From: Lipingzhangella_A rawalii
GTDB taxonomy: Bacteria > Actinomycetota > Actinomycetes > Streptosporangiales > Streptosporangiaceae
Length of the DNA: 64,000 nucleotides
Reading direction: 5' to 3'
NCBI RefSeq assembly: GCF_031628175.1
Contig: NZ_JAVLVT010000007.1
Coordinates: 1 to 64,000, forward strand
The notes beneath the pieces were generated by a model. It did not search any database. It was not told the DNA's origin and worked only from the letters and a program-made list of their open reading frames with translations. Positions within the stretch are counted from its first letter, which is position 1; the number at the start of each line of letters is the position of its first letter. The translations under genes and the position numbers were made by a program. Below, in pieces: positions 1 to 8,390 of the stretch.

Positions 1-80
1 CCCCCCCCCCCCCCACACCCCCCCCCCCCCCCCCCCGCCCCCCCCCCGGGGGGGGGGGGGGGGGGGGGGCCCCCCCCCCC
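1..80. repeat. C/G homopolymer tract at the sequence end
   Basis: Bases 1-47 are almost pure C (exceptions A15, A17, G37), 48-69 are 22 consecutive G and 70-80 are 11 consecutive C. This has no resemblance to the coding-dense DNA that follows. It is most simply read as a base-calling or assembly artefact at a contig edge; a genuine chromosomal tract of this kind would be exceptional. Confidence 0.8.
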
Positions 81-186
81 ACAACCCACCAAGGCACACC
101 CGCACAGTGGTCTTGCCCGGCCGCGACGCAATGACGTAGGAAGGTTGGACAACGTCCATCGGCCCACGCTCAGGAGGCTTGCGCCC

Positions 187-1650
187 GTGTCTCGCGACCT
201 CAGTGCACTCGTTCCCCGGCTGCGCGAGATCTGCTCCGATCGGGGCGTGCTGACCGACGAGGCCGAACGTCGCACCTACGAGAGCGACGGACTGGACTAC
301 CACGCCGTCATTCCCGGTGTCGTGGTCCTACCCGAAACCACAGATCAGGTTGTCGCGGTGATCCGCCTGTGCGTGGAACATAACGTGCCCGTCGTTCCCC
401 GCGGCTCCGGGACCGGCCTGTCCGCGGGAGCCCTCCCCAACGCGGACGGGGTCCTGCTCGTCACCTCCCGCATGCGCCGCATCCGGGAGATCGACGTCGA
501 CAACCAACGCGCCGTGGTGGAACCCGGTGTCCTCAACCTGGACGTGACCCGAGCCGCAGCTCCGCACGGGCTGTACTACGCCCCCGACCCTTCCAGTCAG
601 CAGGTGTGCTCGGTCGGGGGCAACGTCGCGGAGAACTCCGGCGGGGCGCACTGCCTCAAGTACGGTTTCACCGTGCATCACGTCACCGGGCTGGAGATCG
701 TCACTCCCACCGGTGAACTCGTCCAGCTCGGCGGAAAGTCGGTCGAGTCACCCGGGCTCGACCTCATCGGAACCTTCGTGGGTTCCGAGGGCACGCTGGG
801 GGTGGCCACAGCCATCACCGTTCGTCTGGAACGCACCCCGGAACGGGTACGGACCCTCCTGGCCGCGTTCGACTCCCTGGATGCGGGCGGCACCGCCGTG
901 ACCTCCATCATCAGCGCGGGCGTACTCCCGTCAGCGATCGAGATGATGGATGCACTGTCGATCGAGGCAGCCGAACAGGCGGTGCAGTGCAACTATCCAC
1001 CAGGTGCCGAAGCGGTGCTCATCGTCGAGTTGGATGGTCCGGCCAGCGACGTGGACGCCCAGTTCGACCAGGTCAGCACCCTGTGCCGCGAGGCGGGTGC
1101 CTTCGAGATCCACACCGCCGCCGACGCCCAGGAGCGCGCGCGGATCTGGAAAGGGCGCAAATCGGCGTTCGCTGCGATGGGTCGGATCAGCCCCGCCTAC
1201 ATCGTTCAGGACGGTGTCGTACCCCGAACCGCCCTGCCGGAGGTCCTCGGGCGCATCGCCGAGCTGTCCGCCACCACGGGGATCCGGGTCGCCAACGTGT
1301 TCCACGCGGGAGACGGCAACCTCCACCCCCTGGTGTTGTTCGACAATGCCGACCCCGAGGCTGCGGAACGCGCCGGCGACGTCTCCGCAGCGATCCTGGA
1401 CCTGTGCATCGAGCACGGTGGCTCGATCACCGGCGAGCACGGTGTAGGCGTGGACAAGGTATGCCACATGCCCGCGATGTTCACCCCCGACGATCTGGCG
1501 ACCATGGACGACGTGCGCCGGGCGGTGGATCCGCACGGCATCGCCAACCCGGAGAAGCTGCTACCCACCCCCCGTCTGTGCGGGGAACGACCCAGCGTAC
1601 GCACGGGAGAGCACCCCCTGGTGGCCGAGGGTAAGGCCGAACTGTTCTAG
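187..1650 (+). CDS. glcD: Glycolate oxidase FAD-linked subunit GlcD
   Basis: FAD-linked subunit of glycolate oxidase, oxidising glycolate (or a related 2-hydroxy acid) to glyoxylate with electrons passed through GlcE/GlcF. The N-terminal half carries an FAD_binding_4 fold (PRGSGTGLSAG, then GGNVAENSGGAHCLKYG). The C-terminal half has the FAD-oxidase C motifs HAGDGNLHP and GEHGVG. Length of about 487 aa is normal. I chose GTG at 187 because AGGAGG lies at 172-177 with 9-nt spacing; a TTG at 145 sits directly on a purine run and is less likely. First gene of a three-gene operon with glcE (44 nt downstream) and glcF. A paralogous D-lactate dehydrogenase role is possible, but the trio favours glycolate. 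Confidence 0.9.
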   Translation: MSRDLSALVPRLREICSDRGVLTDEAERRTYESDGLDYHAVIPGVVVLPETTDQVVAVIRLCVEHNVPVVPRGSGTGLSAGALPNADGVLLVTSRMRRIREIDVDNQRAVVEPGVLNLDVTRAAAPHGLYYAPDPSSQQVCSVGGNVAENSGGAHCLKYGFTVHHVTGLEIVTPTGELVQLGGKSVESPGLDLIGTFVGSEGTLGVATAITVRLERTPERVRTLLAAFDSLDAGGTAVTSIISAGVLPSAIEMMDALSIEAAEQAVQCNYPPGAEAVLIVELDGPASDVDAQFDQVSTLCREAGAFEIHTAADAQERARIWKGRKSAFAAMGRISPAYIVQDGVVPRTALPEVLGRIAELSATTGIRVANVFHAGDGNLHPLVLFDNADPEAAERAGDVSAAILDLCIEHGGSITGEHGVGVDKVCHMPAMFTPDDLATMDDVRRAVDPHGIANPEKLLPTPRLCGERPSVRTGEHPLVAEGKAELF

Positions 1651-1694
1651 CTGGTGCAGCCGGCACCGGACCACCGTTTGGAGAGCGGGCGCAG

Positions 1695-2957
1695 ATGACG
1701 GATCCCCGAGACGCTCGGGTGGCGGGCAGCACGACGTTCCAACCCCACCCCCGGGTGGAAACACCAACCGACACCACCGCGGTGGCCGGTGTTCTGGGCC
1801 AGGCGGCCGCTGCCGGACAGAGCGTGCTTCCCCGGGGCCACGGCACAAAACTGGACTGGCTGGCGGAACCGGGGCCTCATCCCGGAGCAGACCTGGTGCT
1901 GGACACCTCAGCCCTGCGCGACATCGACCACGCCGCCGGCGATCTGATCGTCGAGGTCGGCGCCGGTGTTGCTGTTGCGGAGCTCCAGCAAGCCCTGGAG
2001 CGGCAGGGACAACGTCTGGCCGCGCATCCTCCCGTGGCCAACTCGACGGTGGGTGGCATGGTCGCAACGGCTCTCACCGGTCCTCCCCGCTACCGGCACG
2101 GTTCGATCAGCGACCTCATCATCGGCATGACCGTGGTTCGCGCAAACGGGCGCACCAGTCGCTCCGGGGGCCGGGTCGTCAAGAACGTCGCGGGATACGA
2201 CCTGGCCAAACTGCACACCGGTGCCCATGGTGCCCTGGGAGTCATCACCTCGGTGACCTTCCGGCTGCATCCCTGCCCCGAGGCCAGGCGCTGGGTCACC
2301 GCCACAGCCACCTGCCCCCAGCAACTGGCGGTCTGGCTGCGGGCCCTACACCGCAGCCAGGCCGCGCCGACCGCGGTGGAACTCGACACTGCGGTCTCCG
2401 CGCGCGTGGACGCAACCGGCGCGGATGCGGCACCAGCACTCGGAGCCCTCCAGGTGCTGCTGGAGGGCTCCGACGCGGGAATCGGTACCCGCGCCGCCAC
2501 CATCGCAGCGGAACTGGACGGGGCCAGGATCCACGCCGAGGAACCATCCGGCTGGGGGCAGCTGCCCGGCACCGGCGCCGACACTCTGTTGCGGATCGTG
2601 GTTCCTCCGGCCGCAGCCGCGACCGCCGTCGAGATGGTACAGCAGGCGGCCAGAGAGGAGATCCCCACCCAAGTGCGCGGGTCCGTCGGCAGCGGGGTGC
2701 TGTATGCGAGCCTGGCCGGAGAGGCCGATCCCGCGGCGGTGGCCCGGCTGATCCCCCGACTGCGGGAACACCTGGCTCAACCAAGTGACCCGGGTGCGGG
2801 AACCAGTGTGACGCTGCTGCGTAGCGCACCAGCGCTCCGGGGGATGGAACCAGACCCGTGGGGTGACATCCCCGGACTGGACCTCATGCGCGCGATCAAA
2901 CACCAGCTCGACCCCGAGCGGCGCCTATCCCCAGGACGTGGGCCCGGGGGGCTGTAG
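1695..2957 (+). CDS. glcE: Glycolate oxidase FAD-binding subunit GlcE
   Basis: Second FAD-binding subunit of the glycolate oxidase complex. It has a single FAD_binding_4 region over about residues 20-190, with GGMVATALTGPP and VKNVAGYDLAKLHTGAHG, the latter typical of GlcE. The C-terminal half is shorter and less conserved than in GlcD, as is usual for this subunit (420 aa). ATG at 1695 is preceded by GGAGAG at about 1680. It lies between glcD and glcF with short gaps and is surely cotranscribed. It has no signal peptide, so the complex is placed on the cytoplasmic side of the membrane. Confidence 0.88.
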   Translation: MTDPRDARVAGSTTFQPHPRVETPTDTTAVAGVLGQAAAAGQSVLPRGHGTKLDWLAEPGPHPGADLVLDTSALRDIDHAAGDLIVEVGAGVAVAELQQALERQGQRLAAHPPVANSTVGGMVATALTGPPRYRHGSISDLIIGMTVVRANGRTSRSGGRVVKNVAGYDLAKLHTGAHGALGVITSVTFRLHPCPEARRWVTATATCPQQLAVWLRALHRSQAAPTAVELDTAVSARVDATGADAAPALGALQVLLEGSDAGIGTRAATIAAELDGARIHAEEPSGWGQLPGTGADTLLRIVVPPAAAATAVEMVQQAAREEIPTQVRGSVGSGVLYASLAGEADPAAVARLIPRLREHLAQPSDPGAGTSVTLLRSAPALRGMEPDPWGDIPGLDLMRAIKHQLDPERRLSPGRGPGGL

Positions 2958-2980
2958 ACCAAGGAAGCGAGTGCCGACCC

Positions 2981-4369
2981 GTGTCCGAGACCCAGAACAC
3001 GTCCCCGCCGGGCGAACCGAACCACGCGAACGGAACACCCGGTCAGCCCTCGTTCGGTGACCTGCTCAGCGACTGTGTCCACTGTGGATTCTGCCTCCCC
3101 ACCTGCCCCACCTATGTCCTGTGGGGGGAGGAGATGGACTCCCCCCGCGGGCGCATCCATCTCATGGAACAGGCGCACGACCCGGCCAGCGACCGCCCCC
3201 GGCAACTCCCCGACGCCGCGGTGCGGGCCTTCGACAACTGCCTGGGCTGCCTTGCCTGCGTCAGCTCCTGTCCGTCCGGAGTGCGCTACGACCAGCTCAT
3301 CGAATCCACCCGCGCGGCCGTGGAGCAGGAATACGACCGTCCGTGGACCGAGCGCCTCCTCCGTGCCGCCATATTCGCTCTCTTTCCCTATCGCCGACGG
3401 CTGGCCGCCATGCGGGGCCCGCTGCGTGCCTACCAGGCCAGCGGACTGTCGACCCTGCTGCGGGACAGTGGGCTCCTCGAACGTCTCTCGCCCACCCTCG
3501 CCACGATGGAACGGATCAGCCCACCGGTGCGCCCCACCCCCGAGCTACCGGACCTGGTCCCGGCCCGCGGTCGACGCCGCGCCGTGGTCGGAATGCTCAC
3601 CGGATGTGTCCAGGGCGCTCTGTTCCCCCAGGTGAACACGGCCACGGCCCGGGTCCTGGCAATGGAGGGCTGCGACGTTGTTATCCCCCGCGAGCAGGGC
3701 TGCTGTGGGGCGCTGTCGGCTCATGCGGGACGTAGTCGGGAAGCCGCCGCCATGACCCGTGCCACCGTGCGGACCTTCGAACGGGCTGGCGTGGACCGCA
3801 TTGTGGTGAACTCGGCCGGGTGCGGCAGCACGATGAAGCACTATCCGGGAGTGTTGGACACGGCCGGAGTCGCCGGAGGGGGTGCCGGATGGCGGCGCCG
3901 CGCCGAGGCACTGAGCGCCCGGGTCGTCGATCTGACGGAGCTGCTGGTTGAGCTGGGCCCCCAGGCCCGACGCCATCCCCTCCCGATGCGAATCGCCTAC
4001 CACGACGCCTGCCATCTTGCGCACGGCCAAGGGGTGACCACGCAGCCCCGCGCACTGCTGCGCGCCATCCCGCAGCTGGAGCTGGCCGAGATCGCCGATC
4101 CGGAGGTGTGCTGTGGCTCGGCGGGGGTGTACAACCTCCTCAATCCCGATCCCGCACACGAACTCGGGATGCGCAAGGCCACCGACGTCGCGGCGACCGC
4201 AGCAGAGGTGCTGGTGGCCGGAAACCCCGGATGCTCACTTCAGATCTCCGCGGCGTTGGAGCAGGCCGGAACGTCGATGGCGGTGGCGCACACCGCTCAG
4301 GTACTGGACGCGTCCCTGCGGGGGTTGTCGCCGGAGGCCCTCCGCACCTCGGCCCCGAACTCGGCCTAG
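2981..4369 (+). CDS. glcF: Glycolate oxidase iron-sulfur subunit GlcF
   Basis: Iron-sulfur electron-transfer subunit of glycolate oxidase. Two 4Fe-4S ferredoxin motifs are visible near the N-terminus (CVHCGFCLPTCP and CLGCLACVSSCP). Two CCG domains follow (GCCGALSAHAGR about residue 240, and CCGSAGVYN about residue 378), the arrangement of GlcF and heterodisulfide-reductase-like proteins. It is 462 aa, a normal length. It starts with GTG at 2981, 23 nt after glcE, with AAGGAAG at 2961-2967. The operon ends just after this gene at a strong hairpin (4395-4447). Confidence 0.9.
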   Translation: MSETQNTSPPGEPNHANGTPGQPSFGDLLSDCVHCGFCLPTCPTYVLWGEEMDSPRGRIHLMEQAHDPASDRPRQLPDAAVRAFDNCLGCLACVSSCPSGVRYDQLIESTRAAVEQEYDRPWTERLLRAAIFALFPYRRRLAAMRGPLRAYQASGLSTLLRDSGLLERLSPTLATMERISPPVRPTPELPDLVPARGRRRAVVGMLTGCVQGALFPQVNTATARVLAMEGCDVVIPREQGCCGALSAHAGRSREAAAMTRATVRTFERAGVDRIVVNSAGCGSTMKHYPGVLDTAGVAGGGAGWRRRAEALSARVVDLTELLVELGPQARRHPLPMRIAYHDACHLAHGQGVTTQPRALLRAIPQLELAEIADPEVCCGSAGVYNLLNPDPAHELGMRKATDVAATAAEVLVAGNPGCSLQISAALEQAGTSMAVAHTAQVLDASLRGLSPEALRTSAPNSA

Positions 4370-4394
4370 AGACCTACCTGGGGTGCGTGCATAA

Positions 4395-4447
4395 CCGTAC
4401 CGGGGAGTGCGGCGCGGCCCGGGGGCGCGCCGCACTCCCCGGTACGG
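4395..4447. terminator. 22-bp perfect-stem bidirectional terminator
   Basis: Perfect inverted repeat with arms 4395-4416 and 4426-4447 and a 9-nt loop. It lies between the stop codons of the converging glcF (4369) and the secreted-protein gene (4456), so it can serve both strands. No long T-tract follows, as is common in high-GC actinomycetes. Confidence 0.85.
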
Positions 4448-4455
4448 GACACCTC

Positions 4456-5412
4456 CTAGAACGCCGGGCCCGCCTCCTCGGCTGCCGATTCGGCCTCCGT
4501 GGTGCGCTGCTCGTGCTGCTGTTCGATGTCGGCGGTCCGGTCCTCGATCGAGAAGGTCTGGACCGTGGGCATGTCCTCGAAGTCGCCGATCATGGCACCA
4601 CGGACCCGGTTGTTGGTGCCCGCGAGCGCGACCGGGTCGTTGTCCTGGGCCACCAGGTCACCGGCAATGATGTTGTTGTCGATGTAGATGTCGGCAGTAT
4701 TGCCCTGGGCCCTGACATCCTCATCCCAGTAGCTCACGGCGGTGCAGGTCGCGACCGGTCCGCTGGCTCCGATCTGTACGACTCCCGCGTTGTCCTGGTA
4801 GGTGGCCGAGCCGTAGACTTCACCGCCACAGAACACACCGCCCTCGGCGGTGTCCTCCACTCGAAGCTGGCCCTGCACGGTGCTGTCGTACACGTCGGTG
4901 TACTCGGCTCCATCCCCGACCAGATCGCCGCCCAACCGGCTGGATTCGACGTACACCGAGCCGGTGGTTGCATTGAGGCTGGCTCCCACGGTGGAGGAGA
5001 TCGCGTAGAGGTAACCATCCTCGTATCCGTCCGGCAGCGCCGCGGATTCGACACTGGCCCCGATATCACTGCCTTCCAGATAGGCTCCGTAGGCACTGTG
5101 TGTGATGACGTTGCCCGCGATCTCGGTGTCTTCGGCATCCAGAAGACCATCGTCATGGACGGAAAGCTCCCCGTTGACGGTGCCGTCGGTGACGATGAGG
5201 TTCGCGCTGTCCCGGACCTCGACGTCTCCCTGGACCGTCGTCCCGGTCAGGGTGCAGGACTTGCCCTCGTCAACAACGAGATCTCCAGGGACCGTAACCT
5301 CGCCCCCTTCCCCGTCACAGTAGGTCACCAAACCGGCGTGCGCCGGTGCCGCGAGGAACACGGCACCGCCGAGTGTGAGGACTGAGGCTGCCGCGACACT
5401 GCGGAGTTTCAT
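4456..5412 (-). CDS. Secreted acidic beta-solenoid-like repeat protein
   Basis: Unrecognised exported protein of 318 aa. The start at 5412 gives a clear Sec signal peptide (basic MKLR, hydrophobic core, AxA-type site APAHA-G) and is preceded by a GGGGAG ribosome site. The mature part is strongly acidic and made of short repeats of the type S/T-x-V-x-G-x-L/V-x-V, roughly 20-25 residues each (TTVQGDVEV, GTVNGELSV, TEIAGNVIT, STVGASLNA, STVQGQLRV). This pattern suggests a right-handed beta-helix like bactofilin or pectate-lyase folds. A few Cys could form disulfides. The last 40 residues are Glu/Ala-rich and probably helical. No catalytic motif is visible. It is transcribed away from dapF with a 283-nt gap, so it likely has its own promoter. 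Confidence 0.7.
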   Translation of the reverse strand: MKLRSVAAASVLTLGGAVFLAAPAHAGLVTYCDGEGGEVTVPGDLVVDEGKSCTLTGTTVQGDVEVRDSANLIVTDGTVNGELSVHDDGLLDAEDTEIAGNVITHSAYGAYLEGSDIGASVESAALPDGYEDGYLYAISSTVGASLNATTGSVYVESSRLGGDLVGDGAEYTDVYDSTVQGQLRVEDTAEGGVFCGGEVYGSATYQDNAGVVQIGASGPVATCTAVSYWDEDVRAQGNTADIYIDNNIIAGDLVAQDNDPVALAGTNNRVRGAMIGDFEDMPTVQTFSIEDRTADIEQQHEQRTTEAESAAEEAGPAF

Positions 5413-5695
5413 GCGCTCCCCTTTCTCGCGTGGAAAACCACCGGACAGGCAGGGGTGGTGCTCGCCCGGTCTCCCCCCGGGATTTGGTCGACCACCTGCT
5501 GGGTGTCGAGCGTTGCGAGCGCGACGGCCACCGATCCCGCGGTCGTCCGGACACGCCGGCCGCTGCGCCCCGGTCAGGTTAGCGGGATGCATCGTGTTTC
5601 GGAACCGTTGTGTGGCAGGCGGTTTGGCGCATGCGTGGGGAGCCTCGGGGGCGGGGCACGCCGCCCGTGGTCAGAGCTCTGCCGTCGGGACGAGG

Positions 5696-6508
5696 CTAGA
5701 GACGAACCTCGCCTTCGGCGACGATCACGGCGGGTCCACGCAGCCAAGCGCGTGGACCCTCCCGGTAGACCGTGCACTCTCCCCCGGGCACCCGAACCCG
5801 CCAGGCACCGGACCGGGATTCGGGGTCGGCCGCGGCCGCCACGGCGACAACGCCGGTTCCGCAGGAGCGGGTCTCGCCGGATCCCCGCTCGTACACCCGC
5901 ATATCCACCATTCCGGGCTCCACCACCTGGAACACCTCCAGGTTGCCGCCGCTGGGAAACGTCTCCGGATCGAGTTCCGGACCAGCCTCCAACGGAATCT
6001 CGGCCACGGGGCCGGGCACGGAACAGGCGAGGTGCGGATTTCCAACATCGATGTGGATCCCCGAGAGCTGTGTTCCGGCCAGCCGGGCATTCCCGCTGCC
6101 ATGGAGACTCACCGAGCCCATATCCACGGTGACGTCTCCCCCATGGTCAAGGGTCACCTCACGGGCACCAGCCCGGGTGCCAACGCTGAATCGCTCATCC
6201 CGGACCCACCCCGCCTCGGCGAGATACCGGGCGAACACCCGCACACCGTTCCCGCACATCTCGGCCAGGCTGCCATCCGCGTTGCGGTAGTCCATGAACC
6301 ATTCGACGTCGGAACCCAGCTCCGGCAGCTCCATGCCCTGCCCACATAGGGCCGCGGTGCGGACCACGCGCAACACGCCGTCCGCACCGACCCCCGCCCT
6401 GCGGTCACACAGCGCGGCAACCCGCTGCGGGGGCAGGTCGATCCGGGCCTCGGGGTCGGGCAGGATGACGAAATCGTTCTCGGTGCCGTGCCCTTTGGCA
6501 AAACGCAT
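5696..6508 (-). CDS. dapF: Diaminopimelate epimerase DapF
   Basis: Cytoplasmic epimerase converting LL- to meso-diaminopimelate for peptidoglycan and lysine. It is 270 aa. Both catalytic cysteines are visible: MCGNGVR (about residue 85) and SCGTGV (about residue 220). The N-terminus MRFAKGHGTENDFV is typical. ATG at 6508 is chosen; a GTG at 6514 two codons upstream is also possible. It is divergent from miaA with about 115 nt between start codons, which should hold both promoters. Confidence 0.93.
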   Translation of the reverse strand: MRFAKGHGTENDFVILPDPEARIDLPPQRVAALCDRRAGVGADGVLRVVRTAALCGQGMELPELGSDVEWFMDYRNADGSLAEMCGNGVRVFARYLAEAGWVRDERFSVGTRAGAREVTLDHGGDVTVDMGSVSLHGSGNARLAGTQLSGIHIDVGNPHLACSVPGPVAEIPLEAGPELDPETFPSGGNLEVFQVVEPGMVDMRVYERGSGETRSCGTGVVAVAAAADPESRSGAWRVRVPGGECTVYREGPRAWLRGPAVIVAEGEVRL

Positions 6509-6622
6509 GGGCACATCCTAGACGGGCTGGGCACCAGCGGCGGCCCCTCGCTCCACCCGCTGGCCACGCTGTGCCTGCGGGGCGGATCCCGGCCGATCCC
6601 ACAGTCCTGGCAGACTGGAACC

Positions 6623-7645
6623 GTGGATAGCGTCGTCACGGTCGTGGGGCCCACCGCCTCCGGAAAGTCGGATCTGGCGGTCCAGCTGGCGCGACGGCTC
6701 GCAGCGGAGTCCGGCATCACCGCAGAAATCATCAATGCCGACTCCATGCAGCTGTACCGCGGTATGGATATTGGCACCGCCAAGCTCCCCCACAGCGAAC
6801 GCGGCGGCGTTCCCCACCATCTTCTGGACGTCCTCGACGTTACGGAGCCCGCCGACGTCGCCACATACCAGAGCATGTGCCGTGCCCGGATCGCGCGCAC
6901 ACACGCGGCCGGACACCTGCCCATTCTCGTGGGAGGCTCCGGACTCTATATCCGTGCCGCCGTAGACCGGTTGGAGTTCCCCGGCACGGACCCGGGCTTA
7001 CGGGCCCGGCTGGAGCAGGAACTGGCCGAGCTTGGCCCGGAGGTACTCCACGCACGTCTACACGACCAGGATCCAGCCGCCGCCGAGTCCATACTGGTCG
7101 GCAACGGTCGCCGTATCGTCCGTGCCCTCGAGGTGATCGAACTAACCGGGCGTCGGTTCACCGCCCACCTTCCGGACCACACCGGATTCTATCCGTGCCA
7201 CCAGGTGGGGTTGGAGGTGCCGCGCCCCGATCTGGACGAGCGGATCGCACTGCGAGTGCGGCGGATGTGGGAGGCCGGCCTGGTCGATGAGGTGCGGCAG
7301 CTGGAACGGCAGGGACTCCGTGCGGGACGGACCGCCTCCCGGGCCCTGGGCTATGCCCAGGTGTTGCGGTATCTGGCTGGGGAGACCGACGAGTCCACCG
7401 CCTACGACGACACCGTCCGGGCCACGCGACGCTTCGCCCGCCGGCAACAGTCCTGGTTCCGACGCGATCCCCGCGTGCACTGGCTGGCCTACGATGCAGT
7501 CGATCTCGAAGATCGAGCCCTGGCGATCATACGTTCCGGCCCGCCGGGGAGAAGCGACACCGGAGTGGCCCCGGACGGGGCGGCCACGGCCTGGACACCG
7601 GCAACTGCCACCACCCCGGGCTCCGGCTCGGGGCGACAATCCTGA
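6623..7645 (+). CDS. miaA: tRNA dimethylallyltransferase MiaA
   Basis: Transfers a dimethylallyl group to N6 of A37 in tRNAs reading UNN codons, the substrate for MiaB. The N-terminus VVTVVGPTASGKSDLAVQ contains the P-loop, INADSMQLYRGMDIGTAK follows, and KxxRRxxRxxxxxELTG-type spacing is present around residue 170. It starts at GTG 6623 just before the P-loop; the frame stays open upstream to 6488 but that part has no family similarity. The 340 aa exceed the usual 300-315 through a Pro/Thr/Ala-rich tail of about 35 residues. It converges on miaB across a 745-bp gap. Confidence 0.93.
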   Translation: MDSVVTVVGPTASGKSDLAVQLARRLAAESGITAEIINADSMQLYRGMDIGTAKLPHSERGGVPHHLLDVLDVTEPADVATYQSMCRARIARTHAAGHLPILVGGSGLYIRAAVDRLEFPGTDPGLRARLEQELAELGPEVLHARLHDQDPAAAESILVGNGRRIVRALEVIELTGRRFTAHLPDHTGFYPCHQVGLEVPRPDLDERIALRVRRMWEAGLVDEVRQLERQGLRAGRTASRALGYAQVLRYLAGETDESTAYDDTVRATRRFARRQQSWFRRDPRVHWLAYDAVDLEDRALAIIRSGPPGRSDTGVAPDGAATAWTPATATTPGSGSGRQS

Positions 7646-8390
7646 CCAGGTGCCGCACACCGCAGCGCGTCCCGGGCGGTCCAGCCGGCCCGGATTCCGT
7701 GCTCGGTCCGGGGGTGTGCATCCCTGTGGTGGCAGGGAGCGTGGCAGACTCCGGACCGGATCATGGTCCCCCGAGTGCGAGCTACTGAGCTTTTCGTTGG
7801 TTGGTTGTAGGGCGGGGTGAATGGTCAGGCCGGGGCCGGGCTCTGCCTACCGTGTGTCGCCCCCATCGGCCTTTCCTCGCCCCCATCGGCTTTTGAGGGC
7901 TCTCATCGTCTGGGGGGTGGCCCCGAGGCGCCATAGCCGTCTCGGGGGCACCCAGGTCGGGTGCGGGAGCTGGAGGGTTCGGCGGGCGTGTTGAACTATC
8001 CCCGGGGAAGAGTGCTGGTAACGGCAACGGCCCGCCCGCCGGCGCCGTGTCGGCCGCCGGCGGCGTCGCGCCCTAGGGGCGCTCGGCCGCACGACGGCCA
8101 GCGGGCTGTGGTTGCGGCGCTACGGGATATCCCCGAGGCCGGGGCCACCCGTCTTCTCGCACACCACGACGGCCAACGAGAATGCAGGGACCCGCACCGC
8201 GGACGCCCCGCCAGGCCGAACAGCCCCCCGCACGGCGGCCAGCGCGATCGGGGCGCGGTTCCGGGCACGCACCGGGCGAGCAGCACCCACACAGCACCGG
8301 TGCGGCCGAAACAACCAGACCGGCCCCTCTCCCATACACGCCAGGTCAGGCCCTACCTCGTTCCCAACTTCACAAGGCAGGGAAGTACAA
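7646..8390. other. 745-bp gap between convergent miaA and miaB; short repeats only
   Basis: I see no supportable gene on either strand. Two near-perfect copies of TCGCCCCCATCGGC occur at 7857-7870 and 7877-7890 (20-bp period). Three imperfect copies of CACGACGGCCAGCG occur at 8090-8103, 8165-8178 and 8231-8244. The open frames crossing the region are Pro/Arg/His-rich and look like shadow translation. No clear terminator hairpin was found. Confidence 0.5.

Noticed and set aside
4108..5385. 425-aa plus-strand frame crossing glcF end and the secreted-protein gene
   Set aside because: Out-of-frame and antisense translation in high-GC DNA; it crosses a strong terminator.
7857..7890. 20-bp tandem spacing considered as a CRISPR remnant
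   Set aside because: Only two units, spacing too short, no cas genes.
8090..8244. Three copies of CACGACGGCCAGCG, including a match to ACGACGGCCAG of common sequencing primers
   Set aside because: Copies are imperfect, irregularly spaced and embedded in ordinary high-GC sequence; no vector sequence flanks them.
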